From positions 60,246 to 124,245 of the forward strand of contig JAGTJM010000082.1 of the NCBI GenBank assembly GCA_020747015.1: a stretch of 64,000 nucleotides of DNA, written 5' to 3'. This document shows, in pieces, positions 35,488-47,296 of this stretch. This DNA comes from Pyrenochaeta sp. MPI-SDFR-AT-0127. Lineage: Eukaryota > Ascomycota > Dothideomycetes > Pleosporales > Cucurbitariaceae. Position numbers and translations under genes: made by a program. The notes below the pieces were generated by a model. That model saw nothing but the letters and a program-made list of their open reading frames with translations. It ran no database searches and was not told the origin of the DNA. How positions within the stretch are numbered: the stretch's first letter is position 1; each line of letters begins with the position of its first letter.

Positions 35488-37601
35488 TTAATACGGTGCG
35501 GTCTCACGCTTTAGCCAGTCCAGAGTGAGAGAGTCATCTTTGAAGTAACTGCTTGTCTTCTCGAACACCTCCTTGTGGTAATCGTTGATGAAGTTCTTTT
35601 CGTCTTCAGTGAGCAGATTCATATCGACCAGATTCCTGCAGTGAGGCGTCAAGGTGACATGCTCGAATCCAAGGTAAGGCTTGTCCCCAAATTTGTGCTT
35701 TGTCTCCACTTCCCTGACCATGACCATGTTCTCGATGCGTATCCCGAATTTGCCGTCCTCATAGTATCCGGGCTCGTCAGACACCACGTTACCGACCGCT
35801 AACGAAACCTCAGAATATTGGACGCGGGTGCCGATTCCAATGGGACCTTCGTGGACGTTTAGAAAAGACCCAACACCATGTCCAGTACCGTGACGATAGT
35901 CTAGACCTTCGGCCCAAAGGAACTGGCGAGCTAATGCATCCAGTGCAAACCCTGTGGTACCTTTAGGAAACTTGACGCGCTCGAGAGCAATGTTGCCCTT
36001 GAGGACCAATGTGTAAGCCTTGCGTTCCATCTCTGTTGGCTCCGTGAAATGCAACGTCCGTGTCGTGTCTGTGGTACCGTCATGGTATTGTGCACCAGAG
36101 TCGCAGAGATATATCGCTTTAGGATCGATGATTGCACATTCGCCCTTTTCGGGTTTGTAGTGGATAACAGCAGCGTTGGCGCCAGTCGATGATATTGTGT
36201 CGAAGGAGAGTCCCATGAATTTATCGTGCTTTTTACGAATCGCTTCTAGCTTGTCAGCGCCGTCTACTTCGTCGAGTATCGCGTTTTGGCGAATCAACTG
36301 GTCTTCGAGCCAGGCAAAATACTCGGTCAAAGCGGCTCCATCACGAATGTGGCATTGCCGCATGCCTTCTAGCTCCACTTCATTCTTCACCGCTTTGGCA
36401 TCCCCAACTGGGCTGCGCAGCTCCTCGACCTTGTCCTCCCCTCCAAGAGCCTTGTTGAGGGCCCATGATGCTTTAGTTGAAGTCAAGAACTTCTTCTGTA
36501 CGTCCGTCTTCTCGCTTGCCTCGAAAGTTTCTTTGCTCAATGCTGTCACATCTTCGAATATGGCGCCATATGGTCGTATCGTGACCTTGTCGCCCAGGTG
36601 GTTCTTGACATCCTCGGGCAGTTTGCTTTCGTCGACGTAGAGTGTCACAGTTGTCGGTGTGACAACAGCATAGGCGAAGAAGACTGGGTTATATGGAATA
36701 CTGTTTGTTGTTAGTCAAAATCCAGTCAATTAATTGAAGATTCATACTCGTTGCCACGAAGATTGAAAAGCCAGGCTATCTCGTCAAGCATCGAGACGAC
36801 GAAACCCAAGCTTTTCTTCTTCTCGAGCTCTTTGCGTAGATCCTCAATCTTGTCATCGAAGCTCTTGCCCGAATACTTAACGGGCTGTACGATGACCTTC
36901 TCGCTTGGAGGTGCAGGTCTTTTGTCTCCCCACACCAGGTCGATGAGGTTCTCGTCAACAGCCTTATATTCTCCGCCCTTCTTCTTGATCTTCTCGGCGA
37001 GCTTACGGGCATCCGCTGCTGTGACTACACCAGGATCTACGCCAACGACCTTGCCACCTTCAGCCTGGTCCGCCGTCCATTCCTGAATTGTAGGGACATC
37101 TTGTATGCCTTGCTTTAGCAACTCCCAATTGTCATCCAGCTGCTTCTCCGCCTGATTAAAGTACCGTCCGTCGGTGGAGAGGGCGGCCTTCTCATGGGTA
37201 ATTACAGCATAGCCAGCTGAACCTGTGAAACCGCTGATGTATGCTGCGAGGTATCAATAGGTGTGCAGCGATAGAGAGCTGGGGAGCAACTGACCTCGTC
37301 GGGCGTCACAGGGCGCAATGTACTCGCTCTGATGGCTGTCCTCGGACGGAACCACTGACCTTTGTTAGCTGGTTGTACTTTGTTGATTGTACGGGACGTG
37401 TGTACTGTAGACGTCGACATTTCGCTCCTTCATGAGCTTGCGGAGCTCCGCAAGCCGCTCGGTGGTGTTGACCTTGGCCATGTCGATAGCACGAAGGGTA
37501 GCAGAGACGTGTAGTGCTCTGGCGGCGGGATACGGGTGTTTGACGGCTACATAGGCTGCAGCTGTCGCATGGGTGCGCAAGAGGCAGCGCGGGAGGAACA
37601 T
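35488..37601 (-). CDS. AMPP: Xaa-Pro aminopeptidase P (M24B)
   Basis: Four exons: 37601-37406, 37354-37295, 37243-36748, 36700-35488; 654 residues from the first AUG. It removes the N-terminal residue from peptides whose second residue is proline. The N-terminal creatinase-like domains show MVPSEDSHQSEYIAPCDARR, AYISGFTGSAGYAVITHEKA and STDGRYFNQAEKQ. The pita-bread catalytic domain holds the metal ligands: DSGAQYHDGTTDTT (Asp451, Asp462), GTGHGVGSFLNVHEGP (His), SDEPGYYEDGKFGIRIEN (Glu) and the final Glu region. A second in-frame AUG at 37481 starts MAKVNTTERLAELRKLM, where cytosolic family members begin; the first 40 residues upstream are basic and rich in Arg/Ala/Thr, like a mitochondrial presequence. 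Dual localisation from alternative starts is therefore possible. Divergent from the karyopherin gene. Confidence 0.93.
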
Positions 37602-38325
37602 AAGGGTTGGTTCGCGCCTACGGTCGGTACATGCAAGACACCCCGCCTATGGCATGCAGCTTGCTCGAAGCTCACCCACGCAACACCCAATTTCCGCGGA
37701 CTAAGCGCCATATCCGAACAACGATCAGCCTCAGCCTTGCCAAGGACATCGAGCAATCCCTCTTCGCACAGTCTTTGCGGCGACATTGCGGATCCTTGAA
37801 TTGCTCAGCCTAGGAAATACAAAGACTTGCGAAACATGGGATTGCGTTGTGGCGGATTGCGCTCGAGACTGACCAACCGCCTGCGCAGGTAAACGCAGAT
37901 CAGCAACACCACAATAGATCGGGCACAGGGACGTAGATCCTGGCTTTCTACACTCTGGTTACGGAGAAATCGACCCTTAATCACACCGAGCCCAAATTCT
38001 GAGACTACTCCGGCGTGATTCTGCAGACGCAGCGTGATCGTTCCACGGCTGCTAACAAAACCTGTTTGTAAGTCATTGGATGCATCTTTTGTCTTCTCAC
38101 TCTACTGTCTTTGATCACGCTTTCTTTGGTCCTTTCCGGTCAATAATATTACTTTGCTTCTTTCACGCTGTCAATATTACTGCCTAGCCCATCCACATGA
38201 CGCTAGAGGGCGACTTGGCTGTGACAGGATCTTGCATCAACACATCAAAATTACCACCCTACCCCGTGCAACCACTGACCGCCTCAGTTTAGAAGAACGT
38301 AATTGGTGTTTGAGGGCTGTACATA
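37602..38325. promoter_or_regulatory. Divergent intergene of AMPP and karyopherin
   Basis: A 724-bp region between two divergent start codons. It must contain both promoters. No specific element or RNA gene could be identified. Confidence 0.45.
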
Positions 38326-41300
38326 ATGACGAATAGCACAGCTCAACCGCCGCAGGCGTTTCCCTTAGGTTACGAGGAGATTGAACGCTTGGTCAAGTCA
38401 TTGTACGAGCCAGGGCAAGGAAAGAAGATCTCGCAAACAGAAGCCACACTTCGAGTTTTACAGCGCTCACCTCAGGGGTGGGAAATTGGAGATGCTCTGC
38501 TCAAAAGCGATGATGAGCAGGTTCGGTTTTTCGGAGCTCTCACATTGACCGTGAAACTCAACGCCGACTCGTGAGTAGCCTTTAGAAATGAATTGTCCGA
38601 TATATTTCTAATTAATCTACAGATCCGAACTGACTGAAGAGCATTCTGAACAATTGCTGTCAACTCTAATAGTATGTTTTCCCGAACCTCACCATGACTT
38701 GGCTGAAAAGTTCTTTTAGCATCATCTTGTCTCGCGACCTACGTCATCTATTGCAACCCGGAAAGTGAGCTCGACATTGGCGCAATACTTCACGAAGCCG
38801 ATTTCGGGATGGACTGAGTGCATTAGGAGCCTTGCCGTGTCTTTCATTGTGCAACAGCCCATTCTAGATGAGGCTCTGGATAACCATCCATCAACATGGG
38901 AACTCATTCCACAGTTATCTGACGACCAGCTTCTCGTTCTACTTGACTTTTCCATGAATCTGGCAGACGAGGCGAAGAAATTATCCAACCTTCCTAAGTA
39001 GGACTCTCATGTTAGGGTTATTGACGCAATACTGATTATATGTAGTCGAAAACCACACGAACGCATGATCTCAAACACAGAGAGCATCGAAGTGCTCCTT
39101 CATGTATCTTTTGGGCGTGGCATAAAGTGGCTGTCGATACCGATCAACGACCTAGACTACGCTCAGTCTGTACAACTCGGAGAAAAAATCTGCATGGCGG
39201 CCTTGAAATGCTTCACGGTATGTATAACCGTGCGACTTACAACAGAATACTAACAGCTCAGGGATGGATCTTCTACGCTCAATCTGAATTCAAGGAGGTT
39301 CCAGAAAAGGTCCAGTATCTTCGGTCGGTCAATGAGCTTGCTTTGACTTGCCTAGAATACCATGTCGAAGATGCCATGGAACTTGTGGCCGAGGTGCTTG
39401 AGAACTATCCCACATTCTTTGAGGCAAAGCACCGAGAAATGCTTTGGTCTGCCATTGCAGGCCCTTGGGGGCTTGAAATCTTGAAAAACTCTGATGCCGA
39501 AACCGTTTCGCTTGCCAGGATCATTGTTGCTTATGGGCAGATCCTGCTCGACTCTAGAGTCTTGTACAAGGATCCAGAGAACTTGCATCACCAACAAGTC
39601 ATGTGTAAGCAAATCCACATCAATTTCTTCTTCGACCGCAATGGCTGGATTCCTAATAATATACACAGCATTTTTACACGATCTTCTAAAGTATCCTGAG
39701 CCAGTGGGAGTCGAGGACGAAGTCGCCCCTGTTGTCCTTGAATTTTGGAGCAACTTCGTGAGCTCTGTTGCTGAAGAGACTTTCTTGTACGTGGAAGGCG
39801 ATGAATTACCCGCTTGGATGGATAACGCAAAAGCAAGCGTATTTCAGGCCATCTCTGAGCTGGTACAGAAGATCATTTACCCTCCTTCCGACGTCACAGA
39901 TTCTTGGGATTCCGATTCTAAAAAGACCTTCAAAGTCTTCCGCGTAGATGTCCGAGATATCATCTTGGAAGCGTACGAGTGTCTCCGAGATGTGTTGACT
40001 GACCAGTTCATTGACTTTTCCCTGCGTGGACTTGAAGCAAGCAACTGGTTGAATCTCGAAGCAGGGCTTTTTGGGTTGATCTCCATCGCGGAAACGTTCA
40101 CCGATAAAGTCGATGAGCACTTGGTTCGTCTATTTGAGCAGCCGCTATTCTCGTCTGTGTCTGGTAACGAGGATATACCTGCTATCACTCGCAGAACTGT
40201 CGTGGAAGTAGTCGCAGCCCTGAACCAGTTCTTCCTCCGGAATCCTCGCTTTTTACCTCAAGTGCTGCCATTCCTCCTTACAGCCTTGTCTCACCCTGCA
40301 ACAGCGCACAGTGCAGCAAAGTCTTTCGCATCGCTCTGTTCTGAATGCAGACGGTCTTTGACGGGGGAGCTCCCATCATTTTTTCATATGTATGAGCAGT
40401 TTCTCACCTACCCAACGGCTGAAGAGTTCACAAAGAGCATGGTGCTTAAAGGCATCGCTGCCATCGTCCAAGCTTTGGAGACGGAAGAGAAGCAGCTCAC
40501 CGGCGTCCGCCAACTCTTTCAATACGTCGCACAGGATGCCATGCAAGCAATCACTGTCACCAAGGAAGGAAAGGACCCAGAGCAAGGGCAAGTACTCGCA
40601 CTGACCACCCTGAAGTGTCTATCAAGCATTGGAAGAGCTCTGCAAGCGCTGGATGAGGAAGTTGTGGATTTGGAAACCGACGAGCAACATTCAACGTTTT
40701 GGCTCCAAGGCGCTGGCAAAGAGATCCAAAATCAAGTCATCAACTTTGTCAATTACCTGACCCAGGTGTTCCCGGCAAATGGAGAAGTAATTGAAGCGGC
40801 GTGCAGTGTTCTCCGCACTGGTTTTAAAGAGACCATACCTGGACCATTTGTTCTTCCCCCGTCTGCTGCAGTCGATTTTATTGTCAAAACCACTATACAA
40901 ACCCCAAGGCTACCGTACGTGCTTGATACAGCATGCTGCTGGATCTCCTCTCACAAGCATAACCTTCCGGAAGGTTTTACAGTGCAGGCTCAACGTCTTC
41001 TGCAACATGATTTAAGCATTATGCATGCTTTGCAGCATCCACGAAATGATCCAGAAATCGCGGTCGGATGCATCGAGTTGATCCAAAACTTCATCAACAC
41101 CAATCCTCGGATACTGACACAAGAATCTCCAGAGGACCTCTCGGGTATGTTTGGGTTCACTGTCGAGTCGATAAAGTCGCCCGAGGTGCTGCCAAAGCGC
41201 GCGGCAGCCAAGCTTTGGAAAGATATATTCGAAATTGCAGGAAACACGCACAGTCAGCATCAGTCAACAGCTCAAGACATAGTCAATCACTTCGGGCCGG

Positions 41301-41701
41301 CAGTCGCGTTTAGTTTAATCTCGAACATATGTGGAGAGGTCGATTACACCAGCTTGGAGCACATTGTTGTACCGCTACGTGCCTTGATTAAAGCAGACAA
41401 GAACGCGAGGTCATATATCGCGACTTCGCTAGGAGAGCAACCACTCCTACAACACTTCCAGCAGGATCCCGGTGTTCAGGATATGGTGCGAAAGTTCATT
41501 GAGAGCATGACGAGGTATGGGCTATACATTCTTCTGCCATCAGTTTCAGGATTCTAACGTATGTACAGGAGCGCAAAAAGCTCGACAGCTTTCAAGGAGA
41601 CAGTGAAGGCTTTCTGGCAAAGTTGCAAGCAATTGCAGATGCAACTGCAGCCCCCTACGATGCACCCGGGCCACCGCTTTGCTCATGGCATCCCCCAGTA
41701 G
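38326..41701 (+). CDS. Importin-beta family karyopherin (Kap122/IPO13-like)
   Basis: Seven exons: 38326-38570, 38623-38671, 38720-38997, 39046-39217, 39262-39604, 39669-41514, 41569-41701; about 1,021 residues. The N-terminus has an importin-N-type Ran-binding region (EIERLVKSLY, QRSPQGWEIGDALL, QVRFFGALTLTVKLN) and the rest is a long array of amphipathic HEAT-like helix pairs, including FFLRNPRFLPQVLPFLLTA and SFASLCSECRR. Length and the N-terminal block fit the Kap122 (Pdr6)/importin-13 branch better than Mtr10/transportin-3. Such receptors carry cargo such as TFIIA and the Mago-Y14 complex through the nuclear pore in a RanGTP-dependent way. The final exon is set by a perfect CTAAC branch point just before the acceptor at 41568; a different acceptor at 41549 would need a 35-nt intron. 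FUN14 is convergent, 78 bp from the stop. Confidence 0.85.
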
Positions 41702-41779
41702 AACAAGGGGCAAGTCGTAGAGTAGTTTTACATCATCGTTCCCTCACTCCTCAACAACACTAGGACATTCTCGTCATAG

Positions 41780-42755
41780 TTAAAACTCGGCAAATGCAGC
41801 CAATGCAAACGTCAACCCGAAGGACAGTTTGAAGGCTACATTATCTCGTACCAGAGATCGTACATTAGTTGACTTGAATCGTCGTTGCAAGAACGAATAC
41901 GGAACGATGTGGATACCTCGCGACTCGACGAACTATACGTTATTAGCTATGTCTTCATCGTGTCTTTAGCATTTTCCCGTGTTTTCCCTCTGAGCATAGC
42001 TGAGTGCAAGCATGCAATTGCATAGACCCGTAGATAGGCGTGTGAGTATATCACGATCGACGACCCATGATTGAATCAGTCATCCAGGTTCGCCTGTAAC
42101 ATGCTCTTCAGAAAGAAATAGAATAATGACTCACCTGCACAACGAAAATGCCAAGTCCAATTAAGATAGCCAACGGCTTGCTAAACACGCTGATGCCCAA
42201 ACCACCAATCACCCCTAATATACTGCCCATGCTGACCTGACGTATCGCTCTAGGATTCACCGCGCCAGATTGCGTGATTATGGGTGTTTGCGCTTCTGAG
42301 GCGTAATTTCGCGTCAGGTCGTTGGTGATCTTGGTCAATGGGTCTGGCCCATCACAGCGAATGTGCTGGCGGTGTCTGAACTGGTGGGCCAGCAAGGGTG
42401 TGGAGAGTATGAGCGGGGTGGTGAGAAGGAGGGTGCCACGGAGGCCTGGAAGGAGGAAAGCCATGTTCTCGTTGTAGCAGGCACGACTTCTACGAATTTG
42501 ATTGCTAGGACCCTGTCTGAGAGGATATTGTTGCTGCAGGTACACGCCTAGCTGTCCTTCGATACCGCTCTTGCTTTCCTGTGCGCTTGGAACGAGTCGC
42601 GGTCCTGGCGTTTGTGTAGAGAAGAGTTTACGCGTCTGTAAACCGACAAAACTGGTGACTGGAGTCTTCACGAGCTTCAATGGCATTCGGAACATGGGTG
42701 TGAATGCGACAGCCGAGCTAAATTGCGGAGGTGAGGTCGAGCGTAGTGATGTCAT
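41780..42755 (-). CDS. FUN14-domain protein
   Basis: Two exons, about 42755-42135 and 41932-41780, with a 202-nt intron; up to 257 residues. Exon 1 ends with RQVSMGSILGVIGGLGISVF, SKPLAILIGLGIFVVQ and exon 2 gives FVESRGIHIVPYSFLQRRFK, then DNVAFKLSFGLTFALAAFAE; together these form the complete FUN14 domain with its glycine-zipper membrane helices. FUN14 proteins sit in the mitochondrial outer membrane; animal FUNDC1 is a mitophagy receptor, while fungal roles are little known. The start is uncertain: the first in-frame codons near 42755 are followed by internal Met residues, and MAFLLPGLRGTLLL further in is also plausible. The longer N-terminus is basic with few acids and could be a targeting sequence. 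No LIR motif is claimed. Confidence 0.82.
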
Positions 42756-42856
42756 TGGCTACCTTTTTGGCGTCCCGACTAAGTGGGTTTGGGACTAGAG
42801 CTTGGACCCTGGGTTTGGGGAGATGCTTCAACGTCGCGTCTCCGAACGACACCTTG

Positions 42857-42934
42857 ATGGCTCATCTCGATTCTTTTCAATTACCTGATGCCGCTCGCGA
42901 TGAAATTCTGTATAGAGTGAAGTCCCTCTTTTGA
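42857..42934 (+). promoter_or_regulatory. Upstream ORF of LAS21
   Basis: An AUG frame of 25 codons ends 25 nt before the LAS21 start at 42960, in the 204-bp intergene shared with divergent FUN14. If it lies in the LAS21 leader it could reduce translation. The transcription start is unknown, so this is a candidate only. Confidence 0.35.
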
Positions 42935-42959
42935 ACTAATCAACAGGTCTTCAGGCACA

Positions 42960-45900
42960 ATGGCGCCCCGAACTATTCTCCTTGCACTCGCGAATCTGCT
43001 GGTCCCAGTCGCGATCATCGTCTTTGCGACTGGCTTCTTTCCATATAAGCCGTTTATGCCAGGGCTGGCGGAGTATGAAGAACTAGGATGGAATCATGTT
43101 CTGGGAGAAGAGTGGCAGAAGACACCAGCAGCGCCATTTGACAAGGTGGTGTTCATGGTAGTCGATGCGCTGAGGAGCGACTTCGTCTTCGGTGAGGAGA
43201 GTGGGATGAGCTTTGTGCAGAGGTTAGTTGTGACTCTCATTATCGGCTTTGACCCTTTCTGCTGGAGCTAATCATCATTCAGTCTAATTCGCGACGGCAC
43301 TGCCCTACCCTTCACAGCTCATGCGACGTCTCCCACCATTACGATGCCCCGCGTCAAAGCCATTACGACAGGCTCCATTCCTTCTTTCGTAGACGTCATT
43401 TTGAACTTTGCCGAATCAGACACTACGTCCACGCTTGCAACACAGGACACATGGCTTGCGCAAGTTAAAGCAAAGCAATTTGAGAGTGGCACCGGCAAGC
43501 TGGTCATGTACGGCGATGATACGTGGTTGAAGCTCTTTCCAGACTTCTTTGAGCGTGCGGACGGGACAAGCAGTTTCTTTGTTTCGGTCAGTACCTATCG
43601 TCTCGATGTACATAGGAGCAATACAATGTTGATTTTCATACGCAGGACTTCACGGAGGTTGATAATAATGTGACGAGACATGTCCCCAGCGAGTTGCTGA
43701 ACAGTGACTGGAATGCTATGATATTGCATTATCTGGGTCTGGACCATATTGGGCATAAGGCTGGTCCTAAGAGGTATTGACCCGGCTTTCTAAAGCAACC
43801 CTACACTCTTGTATGTGCCGATGCTAAAGATTGTAGTCCCAACATGATACCGAAACAAAAAGAGATGGATGACATGGTCCGCACAATTTACTCCGCCATC
43901 GAGAACGAAGACCACTTAACCAATACTCTCTTCGTCCTTTGTGGTGACCACGGCATGAACGATGGTGGTAATCACGGTGGATCATCCCCAGGCGAAACAT
44001 CTCCGGCGCTAGTGTTCATGAGCCCGAAGCTCTCCAAGGTCACTCAACAATCTATAAAGGAAAGCCCAATCAAGCCGATCAATGGCAACGAATTTGAATA
44101 CTATAGGATGATCGAGCAAAGCGATATTGCACCCACACTTGCTGGGTTGCTTGGGTTCCCGGTGCCAAAGAATAATTTGGGAGTGTTCTTGTTGGACTTC
44201 CTTGGGTTCTGGGACAAGAGTGAGTGTGCTAAATGCCTGTTTTGGTGTGGAGACTAACTGGTACAGCTTCGGATCGCACTCAGCTGTTGTATCGCAATGC
44301 GAAGCAGATCAAGAAGATTGTAGAAGCGACTTATACCAGCTTGAGATTCGACGAAAAGGTATTGGAGACTAAGGAGATGGGCCTCGAGTGCTTTTCGCCA
44401 GATGTGAGTATCAAAATTGATATGTTGCTGAAACAGTGCTAATGAGCAATAGGAAACGCATCTATCTGATGGTCAAAATCTGGCCTGCCTCTGGCAGCGA
44501 GTTGTGAACTCAATCGGAAACGGCGATGAGGCTCAACACATATACAAAGTACGTTGCCCACTGTACAACATATACACAAGGCACAAGTATCCTGCAATCC
44601 AGCGTATTCTGACGACTTTTAGTTCATGCACGAAGCTCAAGAGACGATGTCCGGCACAGCCTCGACGTACAATGTTTCCCGTCTGTTCATAGGAACAGCT
44701 CTAGCTATTCTCATTTGCGGTTTGAGCTACGTCACACTCCCTTCATTTCGACCTTTATCGTCCGCGGGCATCTACTACACACTCATCCTGGCGCTGTATG
44801 TCGTGCTCATGTTCGCCTCGTCATACGTGGAAGAAGAGCACAACTTTTGGTATTGGGCGACATCAGGTTGGTTCATCTTACTCTTTCTCAGCAACATGCG
44901 CAAGGAGTGGTACAGCAAGTGGATGATCCACCCTGCCATCATGGCCTTAGTCGTACACCGGGTGATCAGAAGATGGAACCAAACAGGGCAGAAGTATGCA
45001 GGAGCCGATGATATTGTCAACAGTGGCATCTTCCATGGCAATAGCTCCTTCGTTCTGTGGGCGTTGATTGGCGCTACGTATATGGATATCACTATCCGAA
45101 TTGCGAGGCATGTCGCTCGATCAATTGCTACATTCGATAGCGAACAAAGCTTACGCGATGTTGAGATCGAGTCTACGGGCCAGAATCGCATGGCTGGTAC
45201 GATTGCCGTATTACCTCTTGTAGGAACCGCTTTTGTCTTCAAACTTGCGTTCACGGCAAAAGATGCTCCCGAGCTGACGAAAGGTATCGGAGGGAACATG
45301 ATGGATGCAATAGAGATGTTAGATCTTGTCGGTCTTGCTCAGATGGTGTTCGGTGGTATTGCTTTGAGTGGCATTTGGATCACGTTTACGGAGCTGCAGC
45401 GATCTAAGAGGAGGGCGAAGACGAAGCAGGAAGGTAATGGTTGTAAGTATCGCATTCCTTTGGACACTAGAAAGCCGATGACTGACTGCATGTAGCTCTC
45501 GCGGTAGCCTTTTTCGACCTGACAACGCTCTTCCTCATCACGCAAACAAAGGCACAAAATATACCCGTCTACCTTCTTTTCAGATTACAATTCGTCTTTC
45601 TTTGTAGGCTCTCTTTCTTCTCAAATGCTGAACTCTACTCACATCTCATAGCTCTGCTTGACCTCTCCCCAACTGCAGTCACTCTCACCACCCTCCTTCT
45701 TACACAGTCCTCCTTCTTTGCCCTCGGCAACAGCAACGCGATCTCCTCCATCGATCTTTCAAACTCATACAACGGCATCTCCGGCTACAACATCACTGCT
45801 GTGGGCGCCCTGGTCTTCTTGTCGAACTGGGCAGGTCCCGTGTACTGGTCTCTCGCCGCTATTCTACTTCTAGGCTCCCATGGCACAACACAACGCTACA

Positions 45901-46220
45901 TCAATACTGACGAACTCCATGTCGCAGACTGGGTCGTCAAGGAACGCGAGTATCTCAATGAGATGGCAAGGAAAGAGGAGGTGAAGAGGGAGGCGAGAAG
46001 AGACGGAAGAGAGTGGACGAGACATGTGGCGTTGTTAACACTATGGACGGGTGTCATGCTGGCCAGTGTCATGGCGGGGTGTACTGCCCTGAGACAGCAT
46101 CTTTTTATCTGGACGGTGTTCAGTCCAAAGTTTTTGTTCGCCATGGCTTGGGGCGTGGCGTGGCATATCGGGGTTACGGTGGGACTTGGAGGATTAGTGT
46201 GGTGGTTTGGAACTTGGTAG
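42960..46220 (+). CDS. LAS21: GPI ethanolamine phosphate transferase 2
   Basis: Nine exons: 42960-43222, 43283-43586, 43646-43773, 43837-44219, 44267-44403, 44453-44548, 44623-45442, 45496-45603, 45652-46220; about 935 residues. LAS21 (GPI7) adds ethanolamine phosphate to the second mannose of the GPI anchor in the ER. A signal-anchor helix (ILLALANLLVPVAIIVFATG) precedes the luminal alkaline-phosphatase-like domain, whose metal and active-site motifs are FMVVDALRSDFVFG, ATSPTITMPRVKAITTG (Thr nucleophile region), MYGDDTWLKLFPDFF, HYLGLDHIGHKAGPKS and LCGDHGMNDGGNHGG. A multi-helix C-terminal membrane half follows, with the family block SSFFALGNSNAISSIDLSN. All junctions keep phase. Two late introns interrupt the membrane half. 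Together with SMP3 it gives two GPI assembly enzymes within 15 kb. Confidence 0.94.
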
Positions 46221-46485
46221 AGCAAGTTGCAGGAAATCAAAGGTGTTGTACGCTATAGTATTTACGCGAAATACTGACGCTTGACACTGATCTATGAAGT
46301 GGCTAGCATACCACGTATACAATTGAGCTTTTAAAATGGACTAGACTTGCCTGTCACTGCTGTTCAGTCTCTCAACAGGACAAACCCCATAGGAGAAAAC
46401 GTCTTCCTAGCGCCTCAATGTTGACAAAACCGAGACTAGTTATGACCAAACCGTTCCATGTCCTTCCCGATAGTCTTATACATCC

Positions 46486-47296
46486 TTATGCCTCCTCAGC
46501 AAACTCGGGCACCTTTCTGACCGTTTTCTTCTTCTTTGTAAACTCCTCCCTCTCATCATCTGCCGCTCCGTCCAGCCCTGTGCTCTGTCTGCTATAGAAT
46601 CCAGGCCTCGTCAAGCTCCGACCACGCTCCTCATCCCGCGCCGCATTCCCCCTCATACCCTCCTCCCCTGGGCGTTGGGCGTTGAAATCGTACTTGGGCG
46701 TTCCCAGCGGGGCCTTGCAGCCTCTACAAGTATCCTTGTCTGTGTCATTGAATACGCCGCACTTGCACCTCCAGCGGTTCAACCTTGCTTCTATCTCGCT
46801 CATCTTTGTCACGCGAGTCGCCTCAGGCTTCTCGTATGCATCATCGGTCCACAGGTCAGACACGGGGTTGCGCACGTTGGGATGTCGCTCAGAGCCGGGA
46901 GTATGCAGGTCTGGTAGATCGGGGGCGCGAGGGGAAGAGAAGCGGCCGTGGCCACGCTCATGAGGAAATGAATTGGGAAAAGCGGATTGGTGAACAGGTG
47001 CTGGCGGAGGAGGGGGTGGTTTGCCGTCTAAGATTGTGGACGTTGTCATATAAGAGAAACCAGAAGTTATGCTGGATTGGTGGAGTGCGGGATCAGATCT
47101 GTGAGATGGTAAGCTAGTAGGGATTTGAGCAAGAGAAGAAAACATACGCTTTTTGTTTCACATCTTCGGGTGTCAATTCACGGCCAAGCTCCAATGGTTC
47201 GTTCTGTTTGCCCTTGCGTGTTTTGGGGTATGCATCATCTGTAGTGCTCGTGGTGTTGGCGCTTTGCTGAGAGCTATTTTGAGAGTTAGTCGGCAT
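46486..47296 (-). CDS. Small protein with a CxC...CxxC zinc finger, function unknown
   Basis: Two exons, 47296-47148 and 47098-46486, with a 49-nt intron; about 253 residues. The first part is Ser/Thr/Gln-rich, with the block LELGRELTPEDVKQKA. The middle is Pro-rich (KPPPPPPAPVHQ). Near residues 155-180 a compact finger reads RWRCKCGVFNDTDKDTCRGC, resembling a RanBP2-type finger (W-x-C-x-C-x10-C-x2-C) but with one residue fewer between the first cysteines. The tail is basic and acidic mixed, ending VRKVPEFAEEA. RanBP2-type fingers bind RNA or ubiquitin; which applies here is unknown. The first possible acceptor (47114) would leave a 34-nt intron, so the CACAG acceptor at 47099 is used. It is tail-to-tail with LAS21, 265 bp apart. 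Confidence 0.7.

Noticed and set aside
41550..41763. Alternative last exon of the karyopherin giving a longer, charged C-terminus ending at 41763
   Set aside because: It would need a 35-nt intron, shorter than any other here, while the acceptor at 41568 follows a perfect CTAAC branch point and gives a 54-nt intron.
47114..47147. Shorter intron for the zinc-finger gene ending at 47114
   Set aside because: It would be 34 nt long; the acceptor at 47099 gives 49 nt and the same frame.
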